60,241 nucleotides of DNA. It comes from Candidatus Tiamatella incendiivivens. Its GTDB lineage: Archaea > Thermoproteota > Thermoprotei_A > Sulfolobales > Acidilobaceae. The first letter of the stretch is position 1; every line of letters starts with the position of its first letter. Both the position numbers and the translations under genes were made by a program. The notes beneath the pieces were generated by a model, which was given only the letters and a program-made list of their open reading frames with translations, was not told where the DNA came from and searched no databases. The stretch lies in NCBI GenBank assembly GCA_015522635.1, contig WALW01000023.1:1-60241 (forward strand), in the 5' to 3' direction. Shown one piece after another: positions 16,817 through 25,158 of the stretch.

Positions 16817-16874
16817 TTGAAAACTCTTTTTATCTATTATTCCGTTATTCTTAGTACTAGAAGGTGATTCCTAT

Positions 16875-17540
16875 ATGGAATACAAAATAGAATATAGGCC
16901 ATCCTTTGCATTATTAAAAGTGAAGTTATCCCCTAGAGATACGATAACCGTAGAAGCAGGTAGCTATATGCTCCATAAAGGGGATATTGAAATCCAAACT
17001 AAGACCGGAGGATTATTCAAGGGACTGGCTAGGTCCTTGCTTGGAGGGGAAAGCCTTTTCATGAATACATTTGTTGCAAAATCTCCCTCTGAAATATGGA
17101 TAGCGCCAAGTCTTATGGGTGACATTATAGAAGTAGACGTTAACGGGTCATTGTTCGTACAAGATATGAGTTACTTAGCACATGCCGGGAATCTAGAGGT
17201 ATCAGTCGGATGGAGAGGATTGAAAGGGCTCTTGGCTGAGGGAGAACTAGTCTGGCTTAAGATAGAGGGAACTGGTAAAGTGTTCATAAACAGTTACGGG
17301 GCAATAGAGCGATTGGATCTACAGCCAGGAGAGAAGACAACCATTGACAACATGCATTTCGTTGCAATGGATGGAACAGTGACGTGGAGAACTAGAAAGT
17401 TCGGCGGAATGAAGTCTTTCCTATTCGGTGGAGAAGGAATAGTCATGGATGTGGAAGGCCCGGGTAGAATATGGGTGCAAACAAGGAACTTACCGCTATT
17501 TGCTAGGGTTCTACGGAAATACCTTCCAGGTCGAGACTGA
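16875..17540 (+). CDS. AIM24 / TIGR00266-family protein
   Basis: A 221-residue beta-rich protein of the AIM24 family (DUF124), with a double-psi-like repeat structure seen as VEAGSYMLHKGDIEIQTKTG, GLARSLLGGESLF near residues 50-62, and the C-terminal repeat DNMHFVAMDGTVTW. In eukaryotes AIM24 acts in mitochondrial inner-membrane organisation; the role of archaeal members is unknown. ATG start with AAGGTGAT upstream. It follows the C/D-box RNA, from which it may or may not be separately transcribed. Confidence 0.85.
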   Translation: MEYKIEYRPSFALLKVKLSPRDTITVEAGSYMLHKGDIEIQTKTGGLFKGLARSLLGGESLFMNTFVAKSPSEIWIAPSLMGDIIEVDVNGSLFVQDMSYLAHAGNLEVSVGWRGLKGLLAEGELVWLKIEGTGKVFINSYGAIERLDLQPGEKTTIDNMHFVAMDGTVTWRTRKFGGMKSFLFGGEGIVMDVEGPGRIWVQTRNLPLFARVLRKYLPGRD

Positions 17541-17561
17541 AGAATATTAGAGGGCTCGGAC

Positions 17562-17620
17562 GGGGATAATGAGGATCACTGCAACTGAAGAGCTCTCCTC
17601 GGGCGCTATCCTCATCGCCC
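17562..17620 (+). other. Hairpin-forming intergenic element
   Basis: Within a 131-base gap. ATGAGGAT (17569-17576) is perfectly complementary to ATCCTCAT (17608-17615), extended by GGG (17563-17565) with CCC (17618-17620). A competing short hairpin, GGGCG (17601-17605) with CGCCC (17616-17620), shares the 3' arm. A CTGA at 17585 and an ATGAGGA resembling C/D boxes occur but do not make a complete guide RNA. It could be a small RNA, an H/ACA-like hairpin or a regulatory leader for the next gene. Confidence 0.3.
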
Positions 17621-17671
17621 TAAATAGATGTTCTATGAAGAGATATATTTCTAGTCAACGGTGAATATGGT

Positions 17672-18130
17672 TTGTGTAAATGTAAGCTTATCATCGTTCT
17701 AATCCTTTACTCAAAACCTTACGAAACAGCATTACTCAGCCGATTATCACAGGATAAATGTAGACTAGTAAATGCCGAGGAATCTATAGGTAGAATACTA
17801 GTTGACTGCTCGGGAGCGAATCTGGATAAAGTCCGGCAATTACTTGTAAAAACGGAGAGCTGGACCGGCGAAGTCAAACTAAAATGCCTATCAAAGAAAT
17901 GCAAGGTAGTAGGGTTATGTAATATAGGTGGAATATGCTTGGTTAACTCTAGACTCACATTGCTATCCGGAACTTCTAGTGGCTGTGAAGTAAAAGTCTG
18001 TTCTAAAACTGTTAGAAAACTTGTTTCACTGATACTAACAGCCATATTTTATACCGCATCATTTGATGACTTAAAAGAAAGGCAAGAAAACCTAGTTAAC
18101 TTGCAAGGGAAACTAGATTGCAGTGATTGA
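17672..18130 (+). CDS. Cysteine-rich protein of unknown function
   Basis: A 152-residue protein I do not recognise. It has several cysteines in pairs (KCLSKKCKVVGLCNIGGICL near residues 72-91, and SGCEVKVCS near 103-111), suggesting metal binding or disulfides, and a moderately hydrophobic segment near the C-terminus (LVSLILTAIFYTASF). The TTG at 17672 lies eight bases after GGTGAAT and was taken as start. Codon use is ordinary. It lies between the hairpin element and a candidate C/D RNA. Confidence 0.6.
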   Translation: MCKCKLIIVLILYSKPYETALLSRLSQDKCRLVNAEESIGRILVDCSGANLDKVRQLLVKTESWTGEVKLKCLSKKCKVVGLCNIGGICLVNSRLTLLSGTSSGCEVKVCSKTVRKLVSLILTAIFYTASFDDLKERQENLVNLQGKLDCSD

Positions 18131-18182
18131 AATGTTATAATATTTTATCTTGCTCATCCTATAAGATAATTGTTTGACGGTA

Positions 18183-18249
18183 CAGATGAGGTGAACCCCT
18201 ATCCCCAGACCTCAATAGAACAGGGATGAAGAACAGAAACCCCGTCTGA
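18183..18249 (+). ncRNA. Possible second C/D-box guide RNA (weak)
   Basis: CAGATGA (18183-18189) as a poor C box, CAGA (18206-18209) as D', GGGATGA (18223-18229) as C' and a perfect CTGA (18246-18249) as D. Spacing is about right, but there is no terminal stem and two boxes are off consensus. It ends ten bases before the next gene's first start codon. Confidence 0.25.
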
Positions 18250-18258
18250 TAATAAGGG

Positions 18259-19572
18259 GTGGAAAGTTTGCAGCTGTCAACAGAACTAGGAGTGTTTACG
18301 ACAAGAATGCTAATAGCATTCTTCACAGGAGCCTTAATAGGGCTGGAAAGGGAGAGGACCCGAATTAGGAATCAGAAAAAATATGATTTACCAGGCTTGA
18401 GAAGTTTCGGTTTAACCGGGTTGTTCGGAGGGCTTACCTCTTATCTGACTATACACCCATACGGTCTGAATGGAAGCATAATATTTTCTGCAAGTACTAT
18501 TGGATTCCTGATAGTGCTTGTTTTCTATATAATTCACCGTGCAATAATACTTAAACTCACAGGTATAACTACTTACCTAACATTACTCATAACCTATACT
18601 TTAGGCATAATGTGTGGATTAGGACTACTAGTGGAAGCCGTTTCTGCTAGCATACTTGCAACTTTTGTACTTGCTATCAAATATCCTTCTAGGAAACTCA
18701 TAAGGGAGCTATCTTATAAAGAGTTTATTGCCTTACTGGAGGTAGGAACGCTTAGCCTTATATTAGGTCCCATTATTTATAGCTTGAATGTTACATTCCT
18801 CGGTCTTAGCGTTTTCAAGGTATACATATTCTTTATGATTGTTCTGTTGATCAGTCTCTTCTCTTACTTCCTCGTAAAGGTCTTTGGTACTGTGGGTCTT
18901 GAGTCAAGTGCTGTTCTCGGCAGTCTCGTCAATAGCGAAGCAACTATAGCGTCTATAACATCCATTTTAGATAAAATAGAGGATGAGCTCACATGGAATA
19001 AACTATTGAGGTCTTCCACTCTAATCGTTATATCTACACTCCACGTCAGGTCTGCCATATTAGCTCTAGTTGCAGTATACACGTTCCTTAGTACCCAACT
19101 AGCGACGGAGCTAATACTACCTGTGCTAATAGCAACTTTACCTGCAATAGGCGTATTGACAGTGTTATCAATACGGCGTGGAAAAACTATGGGTCCAGGG
19201 AAATTCGTCTTGGAAAGCCCTCTTAACTGGGGTGGAGCGCTAAGGACGGCTATAGCATATTCGATTTTAACTCTCACAGTATATTTAGTATCAAGTACCT
19301 ATAAAGAATTCTTGCCGCTAGTAGCTTTTCTAGGAGGCCTTGTAAACGCCACAGCAACTATCTTCTCATTGACAGCTTATGCATCATCCCTTCCACTGTC
19401 ACTGGTTGCGAGTAGTTTACTCCTCTCAATAGCCTCTGCTACATTAAACAAGGTATTCTATTTGTCAGACAAGACTTACAGAACAGGAAGGTGGAAAATG
19501 GTATTTCTTACATCAATACTTATGAGTATACCGTTCTTCGCTGTTGCCCTATTTGAACTACTTCAATCTTAA
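18259..19572 (+). CDS. MgtC/SapB-like membrane protein with DUF4010
   Basis: A 437-residue polytopic membrane protein with about 12 hydrophobic helices. The N-terminal part has the MgtC/SapB signature FFTGALIGLERER followed by LPGLRSFGLTGLFG. The C-terminal half resembles DUF4010, with the paired GSLVNSEATIAS (about residues 217-228) and GGLVNATATIFS segments typical of that domain. Transport or regulatory function in ion homeostasis is likely, but the substrate is unknown. GTG 18259 was used; TTG 18268 is equally good because GGGGTGG lies across the first GTG. Confidence 0.87.
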   Translation: MESLQLSTELGVFTTRMLIAFFTGALIGLERERTRIRNQKKYDLPGLRSFGLTGLFGGLTSYLTIHPYGLNGSIIFSASTIGFLIVLVFYIIHRAIILKLTGITTYLTLLITYTLGIMCGLGLLVEAVSASILATFVLAIKYPSRKLIRELSYKEFIALLEVGTLSLILGPIIYSLNVTFLGLSVFKVYIFFMIVLLISLFSYFLVKVFGTVGLESSAVLGSLVNSEATIASITSILDKIEDELTWNKLLRSSTLIVISTLHVRSAILALVAVYTFLSTQLATELILPVLIATLPAIGVLTVLSIRRGKTMGPGKFVLESPLNWGGALRTAIAYSILTLTVYLVSSTYKEFLPLVAFLGGLVNATATIFSLTAYASSLPLSLVASSLLLSIASATLNKVFYLSDKTYRTGRWKMVFLTSILMSIPFFAVALFELLQS

Positions 19573-19646
19573 GAATTCTTATATACTTGTTGATACACCG
19601 TTCAATCATATGTAAAGGGAGTTAGCGGTTTAGAGAGGAGTTGGAT

Positions 19647-19934
19647 ATGTCAAGTTCTGGCGTACTTGAAATAAACATTGGGCAAAAACCATTGGAGGAG
19701 TATCTTCTAGAAGCAGTAACTGCATATCAAAGCGGAATCGAGGCTATTGTAATAAAAGGAAGAGGATTCAATATATGCAAAGCTGTTGATCTCTACAATG
19801 ATCTCCTTGAAAGACTAGGGGAGGACGCGTTCAGGGTTGAGAATGTGGAGATAGGAACTGAGAGAGTACGAGAGAAAGGCAGAACAGTCCCGAGGAGCAT
19901 TATAGTCATAAAGCTAAAATCCGTTCCCCTCTAA
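19647..19934 (+). CDS. albA: Alba-family nucleic acid-binding protein
   Basis: A 95-residue Alba-fold protein that coats DNA and binds RNA in archaea. Recognisable blocks: INIGQKPLEEYLLEAV with the surface lysine equivalent to the acetylated Lys of Sulfolobus Alba, IVIKGRGFNICKAVDL, and VENVEIGTERV in the hairpin. It is divergent from the main Sulfolobus Alba1 and may be the Alba2-like copy. ATG 19647 with GAGAGGAG just upstream was preferred over the TTG two codons earlier. Its stop overlaps the stop of the converging reverse gyrase gene. Confidence 0.88.
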   Translation: MSSSGVLEINIGQKPLEEYLLEAVTAYQSGIEAIVIKGRGFNICKAVDLYNDLLERLGEDAFRVENVEIGTERVREKGRTVPRSIIVIKLKSVPL

Positions 19935-22900
19935 GCAGAGCTGATGGTTTCACCTATCTCGCCTCTACCCATAGATTCTGTAATCAAACTCTCAACTTGA
20001 GCCTTCAGAGTTGTTAACGCATTATCGATATCCACAGAACCTTCGTATATCAAATCCATAACTCTCTCCATAACTCTACTAGCCTCCTCCGACAATAGCT
20101 GGTCGAAATTACCCATAACATAATTATAAGCTTCTACTCCCTGCTTGGTAGGTATCACAAACTTTCTCTTCTTACTCTCAATAACGTAGCCATGACGCTT
20201 GTTAGCATGTATAGCATTGGCATACGTGCTCGGTCTTCCTATACCTTTCTCCCTCATAAGCTTTATCAGATCACCGCTCTTATAGAGGGATACTGTACTT
20301 GACCTATACACTAAATACTCCTCAACATCCATTTTTTCACCAGGTTCAACATTCATAATCCATGCAAAGGTTACAGGCGGATCAGCGAGATCGTATCCGT
20401 GTTCCAGTACTCCAACAACTCCTTTAACCACACTCTCTAAACCATATGGAGCGTTGACCTTGGCCTCTCCCAGGAGTAGCTTGGCAGATTTCATCTGGCT
20501 AGCTATGAACCTCCTAAATATCATATCATATAGTTTCAAATGCCAGCTTGTAATCTTAACCTGTACCCTTAGGCTTCCATCTATGATTCTTCTTTTTACC
20601 TCCTCAGCATCCAAAGGTTGGGTAGGCCTTATTGCCTCGTGAGCTCCTCCCTCCCCCCAGGATCTGGGTGTCGCTAGGCTTTCCATGCCTTTCTTACGGA
20701 GATATTCTAATGCAACCCGTATACCTGTGCTAGATATTCTCGTACTATCCGTCCTATGATAGGTAATGAGGCCAGCTTCGAATAAGTTTTGAGCTAGGGA
20801 CATGGTTGTCTCGGAGTTGAAACCGAGCTTTCTACTTGCATCAAACAATAGCGAGTCGGTTGAGTATGGAGGAGGCGGGGTTCTAATAATCTCCTCCATC
20901 TTCTTATCAGAGATAGTAACATACCCTACTCCATTCTTCCTGATCTCTCTGGCTAAACCCTTGTCATTCATGTAGAATACTATTTTGGCTCCATTAGCTA
21001 GTTTGACCATTACTCCGTAACCAAGATTCTTCTTCCATTCCTCATAGCGCTCAATAACCCATCCTAGAACAGGTGTTTGAACCCTACCAGCTCCAAACCA
21101 TCTCTTCCCAAATCTATCCCATAGTCTTCTCGAGACAGAGAATCCTATCCATCTGTCCTCTATTCTCCTGTAAATCTGGGCTTTAACAAGCCTCATATCG
21201 ATTTTCCTAGGACTCCTTATGGCTTCAATGACAGCTAGAGGAGTAACCTCATGGAACTCTCCTCTCCATATATTGCTATTATATGGTTTGAGGGTCAGGT
21301 AGACATCATATGCTATCTTCTCGCCCTCTGTATCTGGATCAGTCGCTACTATGATTTTGTCTACCTCTCTAGCAAGCTTAGTCAGCACATTTAGCCGTGT
21401 GCTACTATCAATAATAGCTTCAGTTTCACCACAGATAGGACACTTGTTCTCTATACTTGCAAATCTGTGGCCACACTTTAGGCATCGTTTGATTGTGCCA
21501 TATATAGGCATAAAGCCTTTATCTGGAGACAGGCGGACACCGTGGAAACTATCCTTGTCATCTACAACTAGATCATATAAGTGTCCGAGAGTGCTTGTTA
21601 TAGTGACAAGGTAAGCTTTACCTGTATTTGGATCCATTATTGAAGTCTCATAAACAGTAAGCCGGCCATATCTCCTCCTAGCAGGGCGTCCCCAGAACCA
21701 AGCTATCGTCCTAGCCTTGTTGGGGCTTTCAACTATGAATAGCAGTGTTTCTATATCAACCTTTTTGCCAATGCCTTTCCTGGATAACTCTATTTCTTCC
21801 AGGAGATCCTTCTTATCTAGTTCCCCATAGGGTTCAAGCTTGTTCTCGAAAACATAAAACTTTAGCCTATCTCCGAAAGCTTCTATTCTCTCTTTTACAG
21901 GGTCTATTACAACGCTTAACCCTTTAGTCATAACCATCTTATAAAGCCTACTGGCTCTACCGCTCGCCTGTAAATACGTGGGTATATCTGGGACGTCTAT
22001 ATAGAGGTTTCCACCTCTTTTAACCAGGACGTAGCTTGAGACACGTATTGAACCGCCTTCCTCTACTAGTGAGTCGTATGCTGTGGCTACATAAGCTCCC
22101 CACTCTCGAATAAGGTTCACAAGCTCCTCAACCAAACCTGTGGGGGTAATTTTCCCTTGAAGAGCCATCTGGATAACTTCATAGTTCCCTACTTTTTCTA
22201 GGAGCCAAGAAATCCGTTCTGCTGCCAGGCCAGCTTTCTTATCACCTCTATCTTGCAGCCCTGATAATAAGCTCACGAGCCTCTGAGGGCTCTTAACAGC
22301 ATTCTCTATAGATATTCTTCTACCGGGAACTCCTATGAATACAGTATACCTTACTTTCTCAGGTAAATCCAGTCCCCTGACTATAACACCGTATCTCGAG
22401 GCCATACCGACTATTACATCAACCTCGCCCTGGGAAAGCTTGCGAACAGCCTTTCTGCTACCTGTTAGGGCTTGCTCGACGCTTACTCCCAAGCTTTTCA
22501 GGTGGCTGATCACCCTAACCGCTTCTTCTTTACCGTAGATTTGTGATACGAAAATTAATCCTCCAGCACCTAACTCGCTGACTACTTCCCCTAGTTCCTC
22601 ATAAGCATTACCTGCTATAATGTATGAGTCAACTATGTCCCTCATATAATCGCTTCCTCCACCTACCTCAAAGCCTAGCAGCTCTTTGAATAGGAAATGT
22701 TTGAACCCTCTCGGTCTTCCCGTCGCGGTCGCTATTACGAGCTGACCTATAGGTCTGTCTCTAATGGATTCAGCCAAGGTTTTCTCTAAATCAACTACCT
22801 TAGCTTTTAGCTCTTCTATAATATTCTCCCGGCCATTCCTTAGCTCAGCAAAGAACTTCAACCTGGTTTTGACTAGTTTATACGCTATTTCTATGCCTTC

Positions 22901-23590
22901 AGGAGGGAAGCCTAAGAGGACAAGAACACGGTCTATATTCTTAGAGTTCCGGAGCAGGCTGTCGACATCGTCTATCATTACATAATCAAAATTCTTCTCG
23001 GAGAGAAGCCCATATCTTCTCTGGAGGAACCCTGTGGTTATAACGAGTATATCATATTCTCCGGATTCTATTCTAGAGAGAGCCTCATCTCTCTTCTTTT
23101 TACTCATACTTCCATAATAGTAAGCTATAGAGACATGCTCCCCAGAATTCTCAGCGATCTCTGCTAGCCTAGCAGCAACCTGGATAACGAGATTCTCTGT
23201 TGGGAGAACATAAAGTACACTACCTTCTCCCCCAGAAGCCTTATAAACTGCATAGGTCATGAGAAGAGTGCTCTTGCCAACTCCAGTAGGAGCTATTATA
23301 GCGAAACTCTGTCCGTTGAGAAGCCTCTTAGCCCAGCTACTCTGGGCACTCCATAAACTGCTAGCATTTGCCTTCTTGAAAAACTCTTGAAACCTCCCGT
23401 ATTCCTTTTCCTGGATCCAAAGGAGGGAATACCTGCCGGTTACACCGTTCTTTCTTAAAGCCCTGTAAATCTCTCTAACTCCTCCCTCGACAGGATTAGG
23501 TAAGCATCTCTCACAAGGTAGGCCCTTCTCTAGTCTCTCCGCAGTAATAGGTCCACCACAGTTAGGACAGCCCTTGCTAAGTATCGGCAT
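19931..23590 (-). CDS. rgy: Reverse gyrase
   Basis: ATP-dependent type IA topoisomerase that introduces positive supercoils, a hallmark of hyperthermophiles. About 1,219 residues: N-terminal zinc finger (CPNCGG with a later CERC), helicase-like domain with APTGVGKSTLLMT and a DDVD box instead of DEAD, then the topoisomerase half from LLFIVESPNKARTIAWF, a second zinc finger (CLKCG ... CPICGE) and the active-site tyrosine in LITYHRTDS at about residue 945. All key parts are intact. The ATG at 23590 follows a TTG that is also in frame. No intein. It faces Alba at its 3' end. Confidence 0.97.
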   Translation of the reverse strand: MPILSKGCPNCGGPITAERLEKGLPCERCLPNPVEGGVREIYRALRKNGVTGRYSLLWIQEKEYGRFQEFFKKANASSLWSAQSSWAKRLLNGQSFAIIAPTGVGKSTLLMTYAVYKASGGEGSVLYVLPTENLVIQVAARLAEIAENSGEHVSIAYYYGSMSKKKRDEALSRIESGEYDILVITTGFLQRRYGLLSEKNFDYVMIDDVDSLLRNSKNIDRVLVLLGFPPEGIEIAYKLVKTRLKFFAELRNGRENIIEELKAKVVDLEKTLAESIRDRPIGQLVIATATGRPRGFKHFLFKELLGFEVGGGSDYMRDIVDSYIIAGNAYEELGEVVSELGAGGLIFVSQIYGKEEAVRVISHLKSLGVSVEQALTGSRKAVRKLSQGEVDVIVGMASRYGVIVRGLDLPEKVRYTVFIGVPGRRISIENAVKSPQRLVSLLSGLQDRGDKKAGLAAERISWLLEKVGNYEVIQMALQGKITPTGLVEELVNLIREWGAYVATAYDSLVEEGGSIRVSSYVLVKRGGNLYIDVPDIPTYLQASGRASRLYKMVMTKGLSVVIDPVKERIEAFGDRLKFYVFENKLEPYGELDKKDLLEEIELSRKGIGKKVDIETLLFIVESPNKARTIAWFWGRPARRRYGRLTVYETSIMDPNTGKAYLVTITSTLGHLYDLVVDDKDSFHGVRLSPDKGFMPIYGTIKRCLKCGHRFASIENKCPICGETEAIIDSSTRLNVLTKLAREVDKIIVATDPDTEGEKIAYDVYLTLKPYNSNIWRGEFHEVTPLAVIEAIRSPRKIDMRLVKAQIYRRIEDRWIGFSVSRRLWDRFGKRWFGAGRVQTPVLGWVIERYEEWKKNLGYGVMVKLANGAKIVFYMNDKGLAREIRKNGVGYVTISDKKMEEIIRTPPPPYSTDSLLFDASRKLGFNSETTMSLAQNLFEAGLITYHRTDSTRISSTGIRVALEYLRKKGMESLATPRSWGEGGAHEAIRPTQPLDAEEVKRRIIDGSLRVQVKITSWHLKLYDMIFRRFIASQMKSAKLLLGEAKVNAPYGLESVVKGVVGVLEHGYDLADPPVTFAWIMNVEPGEKMDVEEYLVYRSSTVSLYKSGDLIKLMREKGIGRPSTYANAIHANKRHGYVIESKKRKFVIPTKQGVEAYNYVMGNFDQLLSEEASRVMERVMDLIYEGSVDIDNALTTLKAQVESLITESMGRGEIGETISSA

Positions 23591-23690
23591 CAAACCTGTA
23601 AACCCGAGAAACGCTTAAGTAAAAGGTTTGTTTAATGATGAGCGGCTCGGTATTACCGGTATGAAAAACTAGTGGAAATGAATGAAATGG

Positions 23691-25073
23691 TTAAGGGGTT
23701 AATCTCTCCGGATCCCTAGGTAGAAGCCTAGCCTCCCTAATGTTCTGAAGGCCTAGAATCTGCTTTACAACTCTCTCCAATCCCGTCCCTGCACCGCCAT
23801 GAGGAGGAGCACCATATTTGAACATTTCAACATACCATGACAAGCCTTCCGGGTTAATGCCCTTATTCTCAATCTGCTTCAGCAAACGCTTGTAACCGTG
23901 TTGCCTTTGACCACCTGTAGTCATTTCTAAACCTCTAAATATCAAGTCAAAGCTACATGTAGGAGTCTCAGGCTTTAACTCATCGCAATATTCTTCACTA
24001 GAGCTTCCCGCACATGTACATGGCATAGTGTAGAAGGGCCTCAGACCCCAGGGATAACGGGTGATGAAAACAGCATGATAACCATATTCCTTCTCAAGGA
24101 ACTCGCCCAGAAGCCTTTCTCCCTCAGTATCTAAATCTTCCCCTGGAGGATACTTTTTCCCGTACTCCTTTTTCAATATACCCAGCACATCTTCCAGAGG
24201 CATACGCGGTATCTCTTTCACAGGCTCTAGGAGAGCATTTGGATAATATTTCTCTATGAGATCACCATACTTATGTAAAATCTCTGTAGTAGCGTTCTTC
24301 AAAAAAGCCTCAGCCACATCCATGATTTGATTGAAATCATTTATGAACCCCATCTCGTAATCCATGCTCGTATATTCCGTCAGATGCCTAGGTGTGTGAT
24401 GGGGTTCAGCCCTAAAGACCGGTCCTATTTCGAAGACTCTTTCCAGACCAGAAATTACTCCAAGTTGCTTGTAAAGCTGGGGGCTTTGTGCTAGGAATGC
24501 CTCTCTTTTGAAATATATTACTGTGAAGACCTCTGCTCCTCCTTCGCTTGCAGCTCCCAAGATTTTTGGAGTGAATATTTCCGTGAAGCCCTTCTCCCTG
24601 AGGGTTTTCCTGAAAATATCTGCTACATCAGCCTGAATCTCGAATATCATCCTGATCTTATCATTCCTTAAATCCAAGTACCTATAATCCAGTCTTTTAG
24701 CGAGAATAGTCTTTTCCGGTTCTCTTATATCTATTGGTAGCGGTTCCGCCGCTGACAACATCACTAGCTCGCTTACAACAAGTTCCCGCCTGCCAGGAGC
24801 TTCATCACTCTCTTTCAAGACGCCTTTAGCCGCAATAGCGCTTTCTATACTTATTTTCTTAGCAAGCTTCCAAGCTTCTTGGGATACGTTCTCCCTTACG
24901 ACGAGCTGAATTTTACCGGTTCCATCTCTCAGTACTACGAATACGAGTCTACCTATAACCCTTATATGCTCAGCCCACCCGGCGACAACGAGCTCCTTTC
25001 CTACTAATTTCCGGTCGGAGAACAGTTCAATAGCAGTCTTCCGCAAACGTAAATCAATAGGCAAAACTTCCAC
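23691..25073 (-). CDS. aspS: Aspartyl-tRNA synthetase with Cys-rich insertion
   Basis: Class II synthetase of archaeal/eukaryal AspRS type, 460 residues. N-terminal OB-fold anticodon domain (VVAGWAEHIR), flipping-loop block GAASEGGAEVF, QSPQLYKQ, motif 2 FRAEPHHTPRH and motif 3 GAGTGLERVV. Residue 35, which aligns with the Trp that marks the discriminating enzyme of Thermococcus, is Glu, so it may also charge tRNA-Asn; this is inference. Between PFYTM and SFDLIFRGLE it carries a stretch with Cys352, Cys354, Cys363 and Cys373 that is longer than in the Thermococcus enzyme as I recall it. Start is GTG with GGTGA upstream. Divergent from the topoisomerase gene. Confidence 0.92.
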   Translation of the reverse strand: MEVLPIDLRLRKTAIELFSDRKLVGKELVVAGWAEHIRVIGRLVFVVLRDGTGKIQLVVRENVSQEAWKLAKKISIESAIAAKGVLKESDEAPGRRELVVSELVMLSAAEPLPIDIREPEKTILAKRLDYRYLDLRNDKIRMIFEIQADVADIFRKTLREKGFTEIFTPKILGAASEGGAEVFTVIYFKREAFLAQSPQLYKQLGVISGLERVFEIGPVFRAEPHHTPRHLTEYTSMDYEMGFINDFNQIMDVAEAFLKNATTEILHKYGDLIEKYYPNALLEPVKEIPRMPLEDVLGILKKEYGKKYPPGEDLDTEGERLLGEFLEKEYGYHAVFITRYPWGLRPFYTMPCTCAGSSSEEYCDELKPETPTCSFDLIFRGLEMTTGGQRQHGYKRLLKQIENKGINPEGLSWYVEMFKYGAPPHGGAGTGLERVVKQILGLQNIREARLLPRDPERLTP

Positions 25074-25113
25074 CCTTCACCTGATGCCTAGCTGGAAGAA
25101 ATCCACACATGTC

Positions 25114-25124
25114 CTATATATAAA
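25114..25124 (+). promoter_or_regulatory. TATA box for the type IA topoisomerase gene
   Basis: CTATATATAAA places the transcript start near 25143. An ATG at 25084 in the same frame is therefore outside the message, and ATG 25159 becomes the likely start. Confidence 0.55.
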
Positions 25125-25158
25125 CAATATCAGAAGATTATCCTACCTGGAGAGTCGT

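Noticed and set aside
23633-23690. ATGATGA resembling a C box between aspS and reverse gyrase
   Set aside because: No CTGA box follows within 60 bases and no flanking stem.
25084-25158. ATG 25084 as start of the topoisomerase gene
   Set aside because: A strong TATA box lies inside this stretch, and the extra N-terminus is not like type IA topoisomerases.
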